A DNA stretch of 64,000 bases from Corynebacterium sp. NML140438 (GTDB lineage: Bacteria > Actinomycetota > Actinomycetes > Mycobacteriales > Mycobacteriaceae), in contig NZ_MLCQ01000003.1 in the NCBI RefSeq assembly GCF_001875725.1, positions 1 to 64,000 on the forward strand. Reading direction: 5' to 3'. Position numbers and translations under genes: made by a program. The notes below the pieces were generated by a model. It was given only the letters and a program-made list of their open reading frames with translations. It made no database searches and was not told the origin of the DNA. This document shows positions 8,851-17,716 of this stretch, piece by piece; within the stretch, counting starts at the first letter, position 1, and every line of letters starts with the position of its first letter.

Positions 8851-10521
8851 GTGGCTGAGTTCATCTACACGATGAAAAACGTTCGCAGGGCCATCGGTGA
8901 CAAAGTCATTTTGGACAATGTCACCATGGCCTTTTATCCCGGCGCCAAGATTGGTGTCGTTGGGCCAAACGGCGCGGGTAAGTCCTCGCTGCTCAAGATC
9001 ATGGCGGGGATTGACCAGCCAAACAACGGCGAAGCATTCCTGGATCCTGGCGCAACGGTTGGCATCCTCCTGCAGGAGCCGCCGCTGAACGAGGAGAAGA
9101 CTGTTCGCGAGAACGTCGAAGAGGGCCTCGGCGACATCTTCGAGAAGAAGCAGCGCTTCGAAGAAATCGCCGAAGAGATGGCGACGAACTACACCGACGA
9201 GCTCATGGAAGAAATGGGCAAGCTCCAGGAGGAGCTCGACGCCGCCGACGCCTGGGAGGTCGACTCCAAGATTGAGCAGGCGATGGAAGCGCTGCGCTGC
9301 CCACCATCCGACAGCCCGGTGACCAAGCTTTCCGGTGGTGAGCGTCGTCGCGTCGCGCTGGCGAAGCTGCTGCTGTCCGAGCCGGACCTGCTGCTGCTCG
9401 ACGAGCCGACGAACCACCTCGACGCCGAGTCCGTTCTGTGGCTGGAGAAGCACCTGCAGAACTACCCGGGCGCCGTCCTGGCAATTACCCACGACCGCTA
9501 CTTCCTGGACAACGTTGCCGAGTGGATCTGTGAGGTCGACCGAGGCAAGCTCTACCCATACGAGGGCAACTACTCCACCTACCTGGAGAAGAAGGCCGAG
9601 CGCCTCGAGGTTGCTGGCAAGAAGGACCAGAAGCTGCAGAAGCGCCTGAAGAACGAGCTCGAGTGGGTGCGTTCCTCGCCGAAGGCACGCCAGGCAAAGA
9701 ACAAGGCGCGTCTGGAGCGCTACGAAGAAATGGCTGCCGAGGCAGAGCAGTACAAGAAGCTGGACTTCGAAGAAATCCAGATCCCGACACCTCCACGCCT
9801 GGGCAATAAGGTGGTCGAGGTCGAGCACCTGGACAAGGGCTTCGACGGCCGCGTCCTGATCAAGGACCTGTCCTTCACGCTGCCGCGCAACGGCATCGTG
9901 GGCGTCATCGGCCCGAATGGTGTGGGTAAGTCCACCCTGTTCAAGACCATCGTTGGGCTGGAAGAGCCAGACGCTGGCACCGTCGTGGTCGGTGACACCG
10001 TGAAGCTGTCGTACGTCGACCAGAATCGCGAAAACATCGACCCGGAAAAGACGGTGTGGGAAGTCGTGTCTGACGGGCTCGACTACATCGTGGTCGGCCA
10101 GAACGAAATGCCGTCGCGCGCCTACCTCTCCGCGTTCGGATTCAAGGGTGCTGACCAGCAGAAGCCGTCCAAGGTGCTCTCCGGTGGTGAGCGCAACCGC
10201 CTGAACCTGGCACTGACGCTGAAGCAGGGCGGCAACCTGATCCTGCTCGACGAGCCGACCAACGACCTGGACGTCGAAACCCTCGGCTCGCTGGAAAACG
10301 CGCTGCAGAAGTTCCCAGGCTGCGCCGTCGTGATTTCGCACGACCGCTGGTTCCTGGACCGCACCTGTACCCACATCCTCGCCTGGGAAGGCAACGTCGA
10401 GGAAGGCAAGTGGTACTGGTTCGAGGGTAACTTCGGCGACTACGAGAAGAACAAGGTTGAGCGCCTTGGTGAGGAAGCAGCGAAGCCGTCGCGCGTCACC
10501 CACCGCAAGCTCAGCCGCTAA
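8851..10521 (+). CDS. ettA: ABC-F translation factor EttA
   Basis: A 556-residue protein with two ATPase domains and no membrane segments. Walker A motifs are GPNGAGKSS (about 40) and GPNGVGKST. Signature motifs are LSGGERRR and LSGGERNR, with LLLLDEPTNHLD and LILLDEPTNDLD. The P-site tRNA interaction linker lies between them. EttA binds the ribosomal E site and gates the first peptide bond by ATP/ADP level. The start is GTG, with AAAGGGG upstream. It is followed closely by a thioesterase gene. Confidence 0.95.
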   Translation: MAEFIYTMKNVRRAIGDKVILDNVTMAFYPGAKIGVVGPNGAGKSSLLKIMAGIDQPNNGEAFLDPGATVGILLQEPPLNEEKTVRENVEEGLGDIFEKKQRFEEIAEEMATNYTDELMEEMGKLQEELDAADAWEVDSKIEQAMEALRCPPSDSPVTKLSGGERRRVALAKLLLSEPDLLLLDEPTNHLDAESVLWLEKHLQNYPGAVLAITHDRYFLDNVAEWICEVDRGKLYPYEGNYSTYLEKKAERLEVAGKKDQKLQKRLKNELEWVRSSPKARQAKNKARLERYEEMAAEAEQYKKLDFEEIQIPTPPRLGNKVVEVEHLDKGFDGRVLIKDLSFTLPRNGIVGVIGPNGVGKSTLFKTIVGLEEPDAGTVVVGDTVKLSYVDQNRENIDPEKTVWEVVSDGLDYIVVGQNEMPSRAYLSAFGFKGADQQKPSKVLSGGERNRLNLALTLKQGGNLILLDEPTNDLDVETLGSLENALQKFPGCAVVISHDRWFLDRTCTHILAWEGNVEEGKWYWFEGNFGDYEKNKVERLGEEAAKPSRVTHRKLSR

Positions 10522-10545
10522 TAGCGGAAAAGGTAGGAATTGGCT

Positions 10546-10998
10546 ATGTCGGAACAGGATGTGCGCGGCAGGATTCACACGCACGCCATCTCACTGCGGT
10601 GGAACGATTTTGACCGGTACGGCCATGTGACAAACTCGGCCTACATCGAGATCGCGCAGCAAGCGCGCCTCGCGTTTGCCCAGGAGTTTTTCGAGACTCA
10701 GGGGCACGAGTTTGTAGTGTTCGTTCGGCGCATCGAAGCGGACTACGTTCGCCCGGTGCTGCCGAACACACAGGTGGTGACCGTAGATACGCAGGTGATC
10801 CACCTCGGCAACACGTCGTTTACGACGCGTCAGGAAATCAAGGACGCGCAGGGCAGCGTCTGTTGCGTGATTGATTGTGTACAGGTCACCGTGGATAAGC
10901 GGACGGCGAGCCCGCGAGCAATCACCTCGCAGGAGCTCGGCATCCTTGCCCGCGCCTACACAACGCTTGACGGCGACGACGAGATCGGGCAGGCGTAG
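10546..10998 (+). CDS. Hotdog-fold acyl-CoA thioesterase
   Basis: A 150-residue 4HBT-type thioesterase. WNDFDRYGHVTNSAYIEIAQQAR contains the Asp and the HVTN segment of the family's active site. These enzymes hydrolyse acyl-CoA esters in the cytosol. ATG at 10546 was preferred to TTG at 10540. The gene is 24 bp after ettA and abuts the next ORF directly, so it probably shares their transcript. The natural acyl chain is unknown. Confidence 0.85.
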   Translation: MSEQDVRGRIHTHAISLRWNDFDRYGHVTNSAYIEIAQQARLAFAQEFFETQGHEFVVFVRRIEADYVRPVLPNTQVVTVDTQVIHLGNTSFTTRQEIKDAQGSVCCVIDCVQVTVDKRTASPRAITSQELGILARAYTTLDGDDEIGQA

Positions 10999-11646
10999 TT
11001 GTCTACCACCGAAACGCTTGTCGTTCAGCAGGGGGAGCGCGGCCTGCGCGCCCTGCTGCAGCGCGCCCTCGGCCTCCAGGACGACGCCTACGCACGATTC
11101 CAACGAGTCGGGGAGCACGACGTCGACGTCTTCGTCACCACCCCGTTCGATTGCGTCGCCTCGCGCCGGGTCCGGGGCACCGTCTCCCGCGACGGCACGG
11201 TGGTGCCCGCGCGTCGGGTGCTCGAGGCACTCGATACGCTGCCGGGCGAGCCAGGGGAGCTTGGTGTGTCGCAGGATCAGAACTGGCCGGGGGCGTTGCC
11301 GCCCGTGGAGGGGTTCACGCTGCGCGAAGAGGTACCGATAGCTACCGCGCGACAGCTCGCTGACGAAGGACGCAACCTTGCGCGCCAGTTTGCGGGCCCG
11401 CTCGGCCCGCCGGTCTCACTACTGGACGGCGTTGTCATCACCGTCGACGCAGATGAGCGGGGCCCGAAACTCGAAATCCCCATGCGCGCAGTGTTTACCT
11501 GCACCTCGCTCGCGCTCATTCCGGGGTTCGAAGCCCCGGTCGAGGTGCCTCGCTACCTGCGGATTTCAAGCGCAGGCCGGTGGGTGCGTATCGACGCCCC
11601 CTTCGGCACCGTCTACCACAGCAAGTCGCTGAGCCTATTCGTATGA
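10999..11646 (+). CDS. Uncharacterised protein linked to the thioesterase
   Basis: A 215-residue protein with no signal peptide or membrane segment. It is rich in charged residues and beta-prone stretches such as RYLRISSAGRWVRIDAPFG near the C-terminus. I do not recognise a family. TTG directly follows the thioesterase stop codon, so the two are likely translated together. The 3' end overlaps glbO, on the other strand, by 12 bp. Start choice is uncertain because no strong ribosome site is visible. Confidence 0.7.
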   Translation: MSTTETLVVQQGERGLRALLQRALGLQDDAYARFQRVGEHDVDVFVTTPFDCVASRRVRGTVSRDGTVVPARRVLEALDTLPGEPGELGVSQDQNWPGALPPVEGFTLREEVPIATARQLADEGRNLARQFAGPLGPPVSLLDGVVITVDADERGPKLEIPMRAVFTCTSLALIPGFEAPVEVPRYLRISSAGRWVRIDAPFGTVYHSKSLSLFV

Positions 11647-12057
11647 TCGCGGGCCTTGGTTGATCATCATGTACGCGACCCGCTGCATGTGATTCCACAG
11701 GGCATCGCGGTATGGCTGGGCCAGGGCGGCGTCGTCAAATTCGGCGACGGCCTTGCCCATCAGCTCGAGCCAGCGGTCCGCCTCAGCCTCCCCGATTGCG
11801 AACGAGAAGTGGCGGCGGCGCAGCATCGGGTTGCCGCGGCGCTCCTGATAAGTGCGTGGCCCGCCCCAGTACTGGGTGAGGAACCAGCGCAGGCGCGATT
11901 CGGCACCTTCCCAGTCGTCCTCGGGGTACATGGGGCCGATGAGGTCGTCTTCCCTCACCTGGGCGTAGAAGCGGTGCACGAGTGTGTGAAAGAACTCGTC
12001 GCCACCGACGGCCTCGTAGAGCGTGTGTTGCGCTTCACTCTTATTGCTGATCTGCAT
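11635..12057 (-). CDS. glbO: Group II truncated haemoglobin GlbO
   Basis: A 140-residue 2-on-2 globin. YEAVGGDEFFHTLVHRFYAQV opens the fold, WFLTQYWGGP is the E/F region, and LRRRHFSFAIG supplies the proximal histidine. Group II globins bind oxygen and help in redox or peroxide protection. The ATG lies inside the end of the upstream mscS gene (17-bp overlap), which implies co-translation. A longer in-frame extension up to 12129 lies within mscS and was rejected. Confidence 0.93.
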   Translation of the reverse strand: MQISNKSEAQHTLYEAVGGDEFFHTLVHRFYAQVREDDLIGPMYPEDDWEGAESRLRWFLTQYWGGPRTYQERRGNPMLRRRHFSFAIGEAEADRWLELMGKAVAEFDDAALAQPYRDALWNHMQRVAYMMINQGPRSYE

Positions 12058-13069
12058 CGGTGTTCTCGCCTCCGGGGGTGTGGTCCAGGTGTCGGATGTA
12101 GGTCGGCTCCGTGCCAGGTAGCGGCACACCGTGTGTGTGGAGCGCCTCGAGGATAACCGCAGTCATAAAACGGGAGACGCCCCACTGCTCACCGGGCAGC
12201 GTATTGACCATCACGCGCAGCGTTGCGCACTCCGGGTCGAACTTGGAAATGCCAAGCATCGTTGCCTCGCCGACGAGCTTGTCTGCGATCTCAGGGCGCG
12301 TGACCGCATCCTGCATTGCGGCCTCGACGACGCTGGCCGCCTGCTCCGGGTCTGCCTGGATGGAAACCGGGATCTCGAGTCGGGCAACGGAGTAGACGTC
12401 ACTCTGGTTGCCGAGCAAGTCAATATCGCCGTTTCGGACGTACCACAGTGTGCCGTCAATATCTCGCACGGTGGTGATGCGCATCGTGACGTGTTCGACG
12501 GTGCCCTCGATATCGTTGACGGCAATCACGTCACCAACCCCGTACTGGTTTTCCAGCAGCATGAAGATGCCACTGAGAAAGTCCTTCACAAGGGACTGCG
12601 CACCGAAGCCGAGGGCGACGCCCACAACGCCGGCAGAGGCCACGAGCGGTGCGACGTTGACCCCGATCTGGTCAAGCACCGCAAGGACGGCCCACACCCA
12701 GATGACAATGGCTGCCGCAGAGCGCCCCACATTCGCCAGTGTGAGGATGCGCTGCTGGCGGCGTTGTTCCTGGGAGCGGGAGTGGGCAGTGTCTGGCTTT
12801 GCAGCGCCGACGCGGCGGCGCAAAGGTAAGGCACCTCCCGGGGAGTTGATGGCATTGTTTGCTGCCTTCGTGATGATCCTGCGCACCACGAGGTGCAGCA
12901 CGAGCGCGATGATGAGGATGAGGAGGATCCAGAGGGGGCGCGTGACAAAGATGTCCCGCGTGGTGGGGTCGTTCCACCAGGAGGTGACGGAGTCAACGGC
13001 TTCGTCGACATCGGGAACGCTTACGGATCTGGCTGAGGCTGACAGAGAAAATTGCGTGAGAGAAAACAT
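12041..13069 (-). CDS. MscS-family mechanosensitive channel
   Basis: A 342-residue membrane protein with about three helices: 46-66, 110-130, and a pore helix with APLVASAGVVGVALGFGAQSLVKDFLSG. The beta domain (GVGDVIAVNDIEGTVEHVTMRITTVRDIDG) follows. It releases solutes on hypo-osmotic shock. It lacks the long C-terminal extension of the glutamate-exporting MscCG type, so it is a plain MscS paralog. It overlaps glbO. Confidence 0.92.
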   Translation of the reverse strand: MFSLTQFSLSASARSVSVPDVDEAVDSVTSWWNDPTTRDIFVTRPLWILLILIIALVLHLVVRRIITKAANNAINSPGGALPLRRRVGAAKPDTAHSRSQEQRRQQRILTLANVGRSAAAIVIWVWAVLAVLDQIGVNVAPLVASAGVVGVALGFGAQSLVKDFLSGIFMLLENQYGVGDVIAVNDIEGTVEHVTMRITTVRDIDGTLWYVRNGDIDLLGNQSDVYSVARLEIPVSIQADPEQAASVVEAAMQDAVTRPEIADKLVGEATMLGISKFDPECATLRVMVNTLPGEQWGVSRFMTAVILEALHTHGVPLPGTEPTYIRHLDHTPGGENTDADQQ

Positions 13070-13404
13070 CGCGCACGAGTCTACGCGCTCTCTTGGAGAG
13101 CTCGCAGGTCGCTCTACTTACCGCAAACGGGGGTATCTTGCCGAGCTTGGATGATGTTGTATTTAGGGTTGGAGATTCCTGAATTCAGCACGGTGAGGGG
13201 GTTCAACTGAAAGTAGGAGATGTTGATTTGTGTACACGTTCAGTTCAGCGCTTGCTGCTCAAATTTATTGTTAAGTACTTTTATGGTCCAATGAACTATA
13301 TTAAAAAGAACTAAGATTTCGGTGTTGGACCTTATCGTGTGGCGCCAGGCATTTTGGGCGGAAGACGGTGTACCTAAGGGCGACCGCAAAAAGAGGAGGA
13401 ATTT
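13070..13404. other. Intergenic region, AT-rich, with candidate GntR site
   Basis: 335 bp between mscS and the divergent gntR gene. About 13190-13330 is clearly more AT-rich than the surroundings. GGTCCAA (13285-13291) and TTGGACC (13325-13331) form a 7-bp inverted repeat 33 bp apart, some 75-120 bp before the regulator start. A 14-codon ORF with a GTG start (13230-13274) and a poorly spaced AGGAG is present but not convincing. Promoters for both flanking genes are expected here. Confidence 0.5.
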
Positions 13405-14118
13405 ATGGCGAAAAAGCCAGCGTATGTAGCGATTGCTGATGCTCTGCGGAGCCAGATCGAATCGCGCGAGCTCGAACCCGGCGACAAGCTACCGCCAGAA
13501 CGCGAACTTGTAGACATGTACGGGGTGGCACGCATGACCGTGCGCCATGCACTGGACCTATTGCAGCTCGAAGGAATTATTGAGCGTAAGCGTGGCCGCA
13601 CCGGTGGCACATTCGTTCGCGCGCTGCCTCCGATCATCGACTTGACGGGCAAGGTATCGCTGACGGAGCAGCTTATCGCGCATGGTCTGGACGTCTCTTC
13701 CGAACTGATTTCGGAGACCGCTGCGCCCGCACCGCAGATCGTCGTCTCTGCATTCGGCGTAGACTCCCGCGATAAGTTGCTCACCAGCGAGCTCGTTCAC
13801 TTTGCCAACGGTAACCCGGTGTTCGCTGAAACCACGTACGTTCGCCCCGGTTATGAGTCCAAGTACAGCCGTAGCTCCGACGACTACGCACGTGGCCAGC
13901 GTACCGACCTGGGTGGCGTGACTCCTCACCTGCGCCGCGAGGACATCCTGTTCCCGGCCAACCCGACCGATAAGGAGCGCGAGAGCCTCTCCTTGGCGGC
14001 GAACACCCCGGTGCACCGCATCACGCGCAAGCTCTTTGAGGGTGACACGCTGGTCATGTTCGCCTCTATCGTGGCTCGCACGGATGCGGCGCAGATCCGC
14101 ATCGTCGAGGAGCTCTAG
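13405..14118 (+). CDS. GntR/HutC-family regulator with UTRA domain
   Basis: A 237-residue regulator. The winged helix-turn-helix (about 5-72) has GDKLPPERELVDMYGVARMTVRHAL. The C-terminal UTRA ligand domain (about 90-235) ends in VMFASIVARTDAAQIRIVEEL. HutC-type members bind sugars, amino-sugar phosphates or similar ligands and often repress their own gene. AGAGGAGG lies 7 nt before the ATG. No metabolic partner is adjacent, since pepN is convergent. Autoregulation through the inverted repeat upstream is a guess. Confidence 0.88.
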   Translation: MAKKPAYVAIADALRSQIESRELEPGDKLPPERELVDMYGVARMTVRHALDLLQLEGIIERKRGRTGGTFVRALPPIIDLTGKVSLTEQLIAHGLDVSSELISETAAPAPQIVVSAFGVDSRDKLLTSELVHFANGNPVFAETTYVRPGYESKYSRSSDDYARGQRTDLGGVTPHLRREDILFPANPTDKERESLSLAANTPVHRITRKLFEGDTLVMFASIVARTDAAQIRIVEEL

Positions 14119-14121
14119 CCT

Positions 14122-16530
14122 CTAGCGCAGCGTTTTCGCTGCGCCTTCCGCGCCTGCGTCACCAACACGGTTGCGCAGCGCGCGCTCCACGCGGGCCTTA
14201 CCCTCCGAAACGATGCGGCGCAGGCCCGCCGGAATGTCCTCCCGCGCAAGGAGCGCCTCGGCGCGCTCGACTGTAGCAATCGAAATATCCCACAGCGGGA
14301 ACAGGCCCTCGAGCGTGTTCTGAGCCATCTCGTTGGTCAGTTTGTCCCACAGCTCTGGCGCGATCTCGAAGTAGCGCTCGGCCAAGCCGTCCATGCCTTC
14401 GGAGGTGAAGGTGAGGCCGTCGATAAGGAAGCGCACCTCAAGGTTTGTGCGTGTACCGCTGACGATCTCATCCCACGCCCACTGTTTGTTCGTGACGGCG
14501 TCGATGCGCAGGCGCGACAGCGCACCCTCGGAGGACGGATCCTCCTCGTTCTTGGCGGTCTTGGCCAGCATGGCGCCGCCTGCGACAAGGTTCGTGAGCA
14601 CGAGCCAGCGAATCTCCTGGTTATCCAGCGACTGTAGGAGTTCGTGGAAGTACGTCGTGTTCTGCTTCGAAGGCTGCAGGCGGGCGAGCGCGCGCTGGTA
14701 GATACCTGCAGGCTCCTGGCCGCGGAATGCCTCGCTGAGCATGTAGAAGCCGGTGCGCTGCCAGGACCATGCCACGTACTGCTTGACCGCCAGCGTCGCC
14801 TGCGCGAGGAGGCGCTCCTGCACACTCGGTTGGTCTTCGAGGCGGCTGAAGTTGGCCACGGCCATCACAAACTTGCGCGCTGGCAGCAGCGTGTCGCGGA
14901 CGGCCTCCCACAGGGATGACCAGCACAGGGTGCGCGCAAGTGGGTCCTCGATCTGCCCGATGTGCTCCAGCACGAACTCAGTGTGTTCCGGCGTGAGGCG
15001 CATCTTGCAGTACGTGAGGTCTTCGTCGTTGACCAGCGCGAGGTCGTGGTCGATGCCGACGAGCTCGGGAACCTCAGTGCGAGCCCCCTCGATGTCCACC
15101 TTTACGTGGTGGGTGCGCACGACCTTGTCGCCGTCAAGCTTGTACAGCCCGATGCCGACCCGGTGGGTGCGCAGCACATCGGATTCCTGCACGACTGCGA
15201 AGGAATCCTCAGTGATTTCGGGGCGAAGGGTGGACACACCGGTGGTGCGCAGCCACTGCTGGGACCACTCGCTCAAATCGCGGCCCGACGACTTCTCCAA
15301 CGCGCCCAGAAGATCGTCGAAGGAAGCGTTGCTGAACTTGTGGTTGTTGAAGTGATCGCGCACGCCCGCGAAGAACTCGTCGCGGCCAACGTATGCCTGC
15401 AGCTGCTTCAGCACGGACGCGCCCTTGGCGTAGGTGATCCCGTCGAAGTTCTGCTCGGCGGTCTCGATGTCCGGGGCGTCAGCGGCGATTGGGTGGGTCG
15501 TCGGCAGCTGATCTTGCTGGTAGGCCCATGCCTTCTCGACGGCCGCGAACGTCGTCCACGCATTCGGGTACTCGCCGATCTCGGTCTGGGCAATGGCTGC
15601 GGACCAGGTCGCGAAGGACTCGTTGAGCCACAAGTCGTCCCACCACTGCATCGTGACGAGGTCGCCGAACCACATGTGCGCCATCTCGTGCAGGATCGTG
15701 TCGTTGCGGCGCTCGAGGCGATACGGGGTTGGCTCGGAAGTAAAGACGTACTCATCGCGGAACGTCACCGCGCCGGCGTTCTCCATTGCGCCCATGTTGT
15801 ACTCGGGGCAGAAAATCTGGTCGTACTTGCCGAACGGGTACGCAATCGCAAAATTCTTGTGGTAGTACGCGAAGCCGTCTTTCGTCTGGCGGAACAAGCG
15901 TTCTGCGTCGAGGTGCTCCATGAGTGAGGCGCGGGCAAAGATGCGAAGCGGGATACGCTTCAGATCGTCGACGTACTCGTCTTCGACGAACTCGTACTCG
16001 CCGGCGCAGATTGCCACCAGGTACGTCGACAGTGGGTAATCAATGGTGCAGGACCACACGTTGCCCTCACGGGTCGCCTCCTCGTTGAGTACGACCGTGT
16101 AGGCCTCTGGCGCGTCGACGGCAATCTTATACGTGGCCTTGATATCTGGCTGGTCGAAGCAGGCAAACACCTTCATCGCCATCGCGGGTTCGAACTGGGT
16201 GTAGAGGTAATCCTTGTTGTCCACCGGGTCGACGAACTTGTGCAGGCCTTCTCCGGTGTGGTTGTAGGTAATGGTGGCGTCGACAACTAACGTGTGCTCG
16301 CCCTCGGTGAGCGTGAGGGTGCGGCCGTCGACGGGGCGGCCGTCGAGCGTTGCGGAGAACTCGTCGGCGACCAGATCGAAGAACGTCTCGCCTGCGCCCG
16401 AGCGGAACGTGACCTTGGTCGTCGACGTGAACTGCTCTGCTCCGTTGACATCGAGCGCAATATCGTAATGGACATCTGAGATAAGTTGTGCGCGAAATTG
16501 TGCGTCGCTGCGCTTGAGGTTTGTCTTCAT
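14122..16530 (-). CDS. pepN: Aminopeptidase N (M1 family)
   Basis: An 802-residue zinc aminopeptidase that removes N-terminal residues from peptides. NMGAMENAGAVTF is the GAMEN exopeptidase motif. HEMAHMWFGDLV and the WLNESFA that follows give the HEXXH-18-E zinc site, and a helical ERAP1-like C-terminal domain follows. ATG at 16530 starts MKTNLKRSDAQ, which fits the family, but GGAGG is only 2 nt upstream; ATG at 16542 is the alternative. The gene is divergent from the DsbA-like gene, as pepN is in mycobacteria. Confidence 0.92.
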   Translation of the reverse strand: MKTNLKRSDAQFRAQLISDVHYDIALDVNGAEQFTSTTKVTFRSGAGETFFDLVADEFSATLDGRPVDGRTLTLTEGEHTLVVDATITYNHTGEGLHKFVDPVDNKDYLYTQFEPAMAMKVFACFDQPDIKATYKIAVDAPEAYTVVLNEEATREGNVWSCTIDYPLSTYLVAICAGEYEFVEDEYVDDLKRIPLRIFARASLMEHLDAERLFRQTKDGFAYYHKNFAIAYPFGKYDQIFCPEYNMGAMENAGAVTFRDEYVFTSEPTPYRLERRNDTILHEMAHMWFGDLVTMQWWDDLWLNESFATWSAAIAQTEIGEYPNAWTTFAAVEKAWAYQQDQLPTTHPIAADAPDIETAEQNFDGITYAKGASVLKQLQAYVGRDEFFAGVRDHFNNHKFSNASFDDLLGALEKSSGRDLSEWSQQWLRTTGVSTLRPEITEDSFAVVQESDVLRTHRVGIGLYKLDGDKVVRTHHVKVDIEGARTEVPELVGIDHDLALVNDEDLTYCKMRLTPEHTEFVLEHIGQIEDPLARTLCWSSLWEAVRDTLLPARKFVMAVANFSRLEDQPSVQERLLAQATLAVKQYVAWSWQRTGFYMLSEAFRGQEPAGIYQRALARLQPSKQNTTYFHELLQSLDNQEIRWLVLTNLVAGGAMLAKTAKNEEDPSSEGALSRLRIDAVTNKQWAWDEIVSGTRTNLEVRFLIDGLTFTSEGMDGLAERYFEIAPELWDKLTNEMAQNTLEGLFPLWDISIATVERAEALLAREDIPAGLRRIVSEGKARVERALRNRVGDAGAEGAAKTLR

Positions 16531-16612
16531 GTCCTCCAACATACTCGCCGTACCTGTGTGTTTTTCGCTATGGTGGCTGCATAATTTCCGGAACGAATGG
16601 AGGAATGATTCT

Positions 16613-17230
16613 GTGACTGCACCAGTTACCTTTTGGTTCGACGTAAGCTGCCCATTTTGCTGGCTCACTTCGCGCTGGATGAAGGAAGTAGAAAAGGTCC
16701 GTGACATCACGGTCGAGTGGGTGCCGATGTCACTGTCCATTCTTAACGACGGCCGCGACATCCCCGCCGACTACGCCAAGATGATGGAGGCCAACTGGGG
16801 TCCCGCGCGCGTGTTCGCAGCGGTGAAGCGCGACCACCCAGAGAAGATCGACGCGCTCTACACCGCGATGGGCACCGCCATTCACGCCGGGGAGCAGGGC
16901 GGAAAGAAGGGCTACGGCGCCTACGACGAGATCATCGCGGCAGCACTCGAAGAGGTAGGTCTCGACGCCAGCTACGCCGACGTCGCCAACACGAACGAGA
17001 TGGAGGAGCTGCTGGGCACCTACCACCAGGGTGCGATGGACGCCGTCGGTGACGAGGTGGGCACCCCGGTGGTCAAGCTCGGAGACACCGCATTCTTTGG
17101 GCCGGTCATCACCCGCGTCCCAACCGGTGAGGAGGCAGGCAAGCTTTTCGACGCCTCCCTGGCACTGAGCGAATACCCCTACTTCTTCGAACTGAAGCGT
17201 TCCCGCACGGAACCGCCGCAGGTGAGCTAG
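16613..17230 (+). CDS. DsbA-like mycothiol-dependent reductase (Rv2466c type)
   Basis: A 205-residue cytosolic thioredoxin-fold protein. FDVSCPFCWLTSRWM contains the CPFC redox motif (about 13-16), and VGTPVVKLGDTAFFGPV holds the cis-proline loop. The mycobacterial homolog Rv2466c uses CPWC and mycothiol and reduces nitro compounds. The same order, pepN / this gene / rpiB, supports orthology. GTG at 16613 has GGAGG 9 nt upstream. An extended start at 16514 overlaps the pepN 5' end and is unlikely. Confidence 0.87.
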   Translation: MTAPVTFWFDVSCPFCWLTSRWMKEVEKVRDITVEWVPMSLSILNDGRDIPADYAKMMEANWGPARVFAAVKRDHPEKIDALYTAMGTAIHAGEQGGKKGYGAYDEIIAAALEEVGLDASYADVANTNEMEELLGTYHQGAMDAVGDEVGTPVVKLGDTAFFGPVITRVPTGEEAGKLFDASLALSEYPYFFELKRSRTEPPQVS

Positions 17231-17251
17231 CAGGAAGGTAGGGTAGAGCGC

Positions 17252-17716
17252 ATGCGTATTTACCTTGGGGCAGATCATGCCGGTTTCGAACGAAAGAATC
17301 AGATTAAGGCCCACCTGGAGGAGCAGGGCCACGAAGTCATCGACTGTGGTGCGCACGAGTATGACGCCCTCGACGACTACCCGGCGTTTTGCATCGCCGC
17401 AGCTGAGCGGACGGTAGCGGACGAAGGCTCCCTCGGCATCGTGTTGGGCGGCTCTGGCAATGGTGAGCAGATCGCCGCGAACAAGGTGAAGGGCGCTCGC
17501 TGCGCCTTGGCGTGGTCTGAGGAGACCGCGCGCCTGGCACGCGAGCACAACAACGCGCAGCTCATCGGTATCGGTGGGCGCATGCACACCGAGGAAGAAG
17601 CGCTGAAGATCGTCGACGCGTTCATCGGCCAGGAGTGGAGCAACGAGGAGCGTCACCAGCGCCGCATCGACATCCTGTCCAAGTACGAGGAGACTGGCGA
17701 AGCCCCAGCTCTCTAA
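17252..17716 (+). CDS. rpiB: Ribose-5-phosphate isomerase B
   Basis: A 154-residue RpiB-type isomerase interconverting ribulose and ribose 5-phosphate in the pentose phosphate pathway. YLGADHAGFERK opens the protein, the GIVLGGSGNGEQIAANK segment is the phosphate loop, and NNAQLIGIGGRM follows. It uses Ser in the GGSGNG position where many RpiB have Cys; that variant is usual in actinobacteria. It is 21 bp after the DsbA-like gene and converges with the aldo/keto reductase by 4 bp. Confidence 0.94.
   Translation: MRIYLGADHAGFERKNQIKAHLEEQGHEVIDCGAHEYDALDDYPAFCIAAAERTVADEGSLGIVLGGSGNGEQIAANKVKGARCALAWSEETARLAREHNNAQLIGIGGRMHTEEEALKIVDAFIGQEWSNEERHQRRIDILSKYEETGEAPAL

Noticed and set aside
13230..13274. 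14-codon ORF before the GntR gene
   Set aside because: GTG start with 10-nt spacing to AGGAG and no notable composition; too short to support.
14125..14144. GCGCAGCG/CGCTGCGC hairpin between gntR and pepN
   Set aside because: It lies inside the pepN coding end and has no T-run, so terminator function is not supported.
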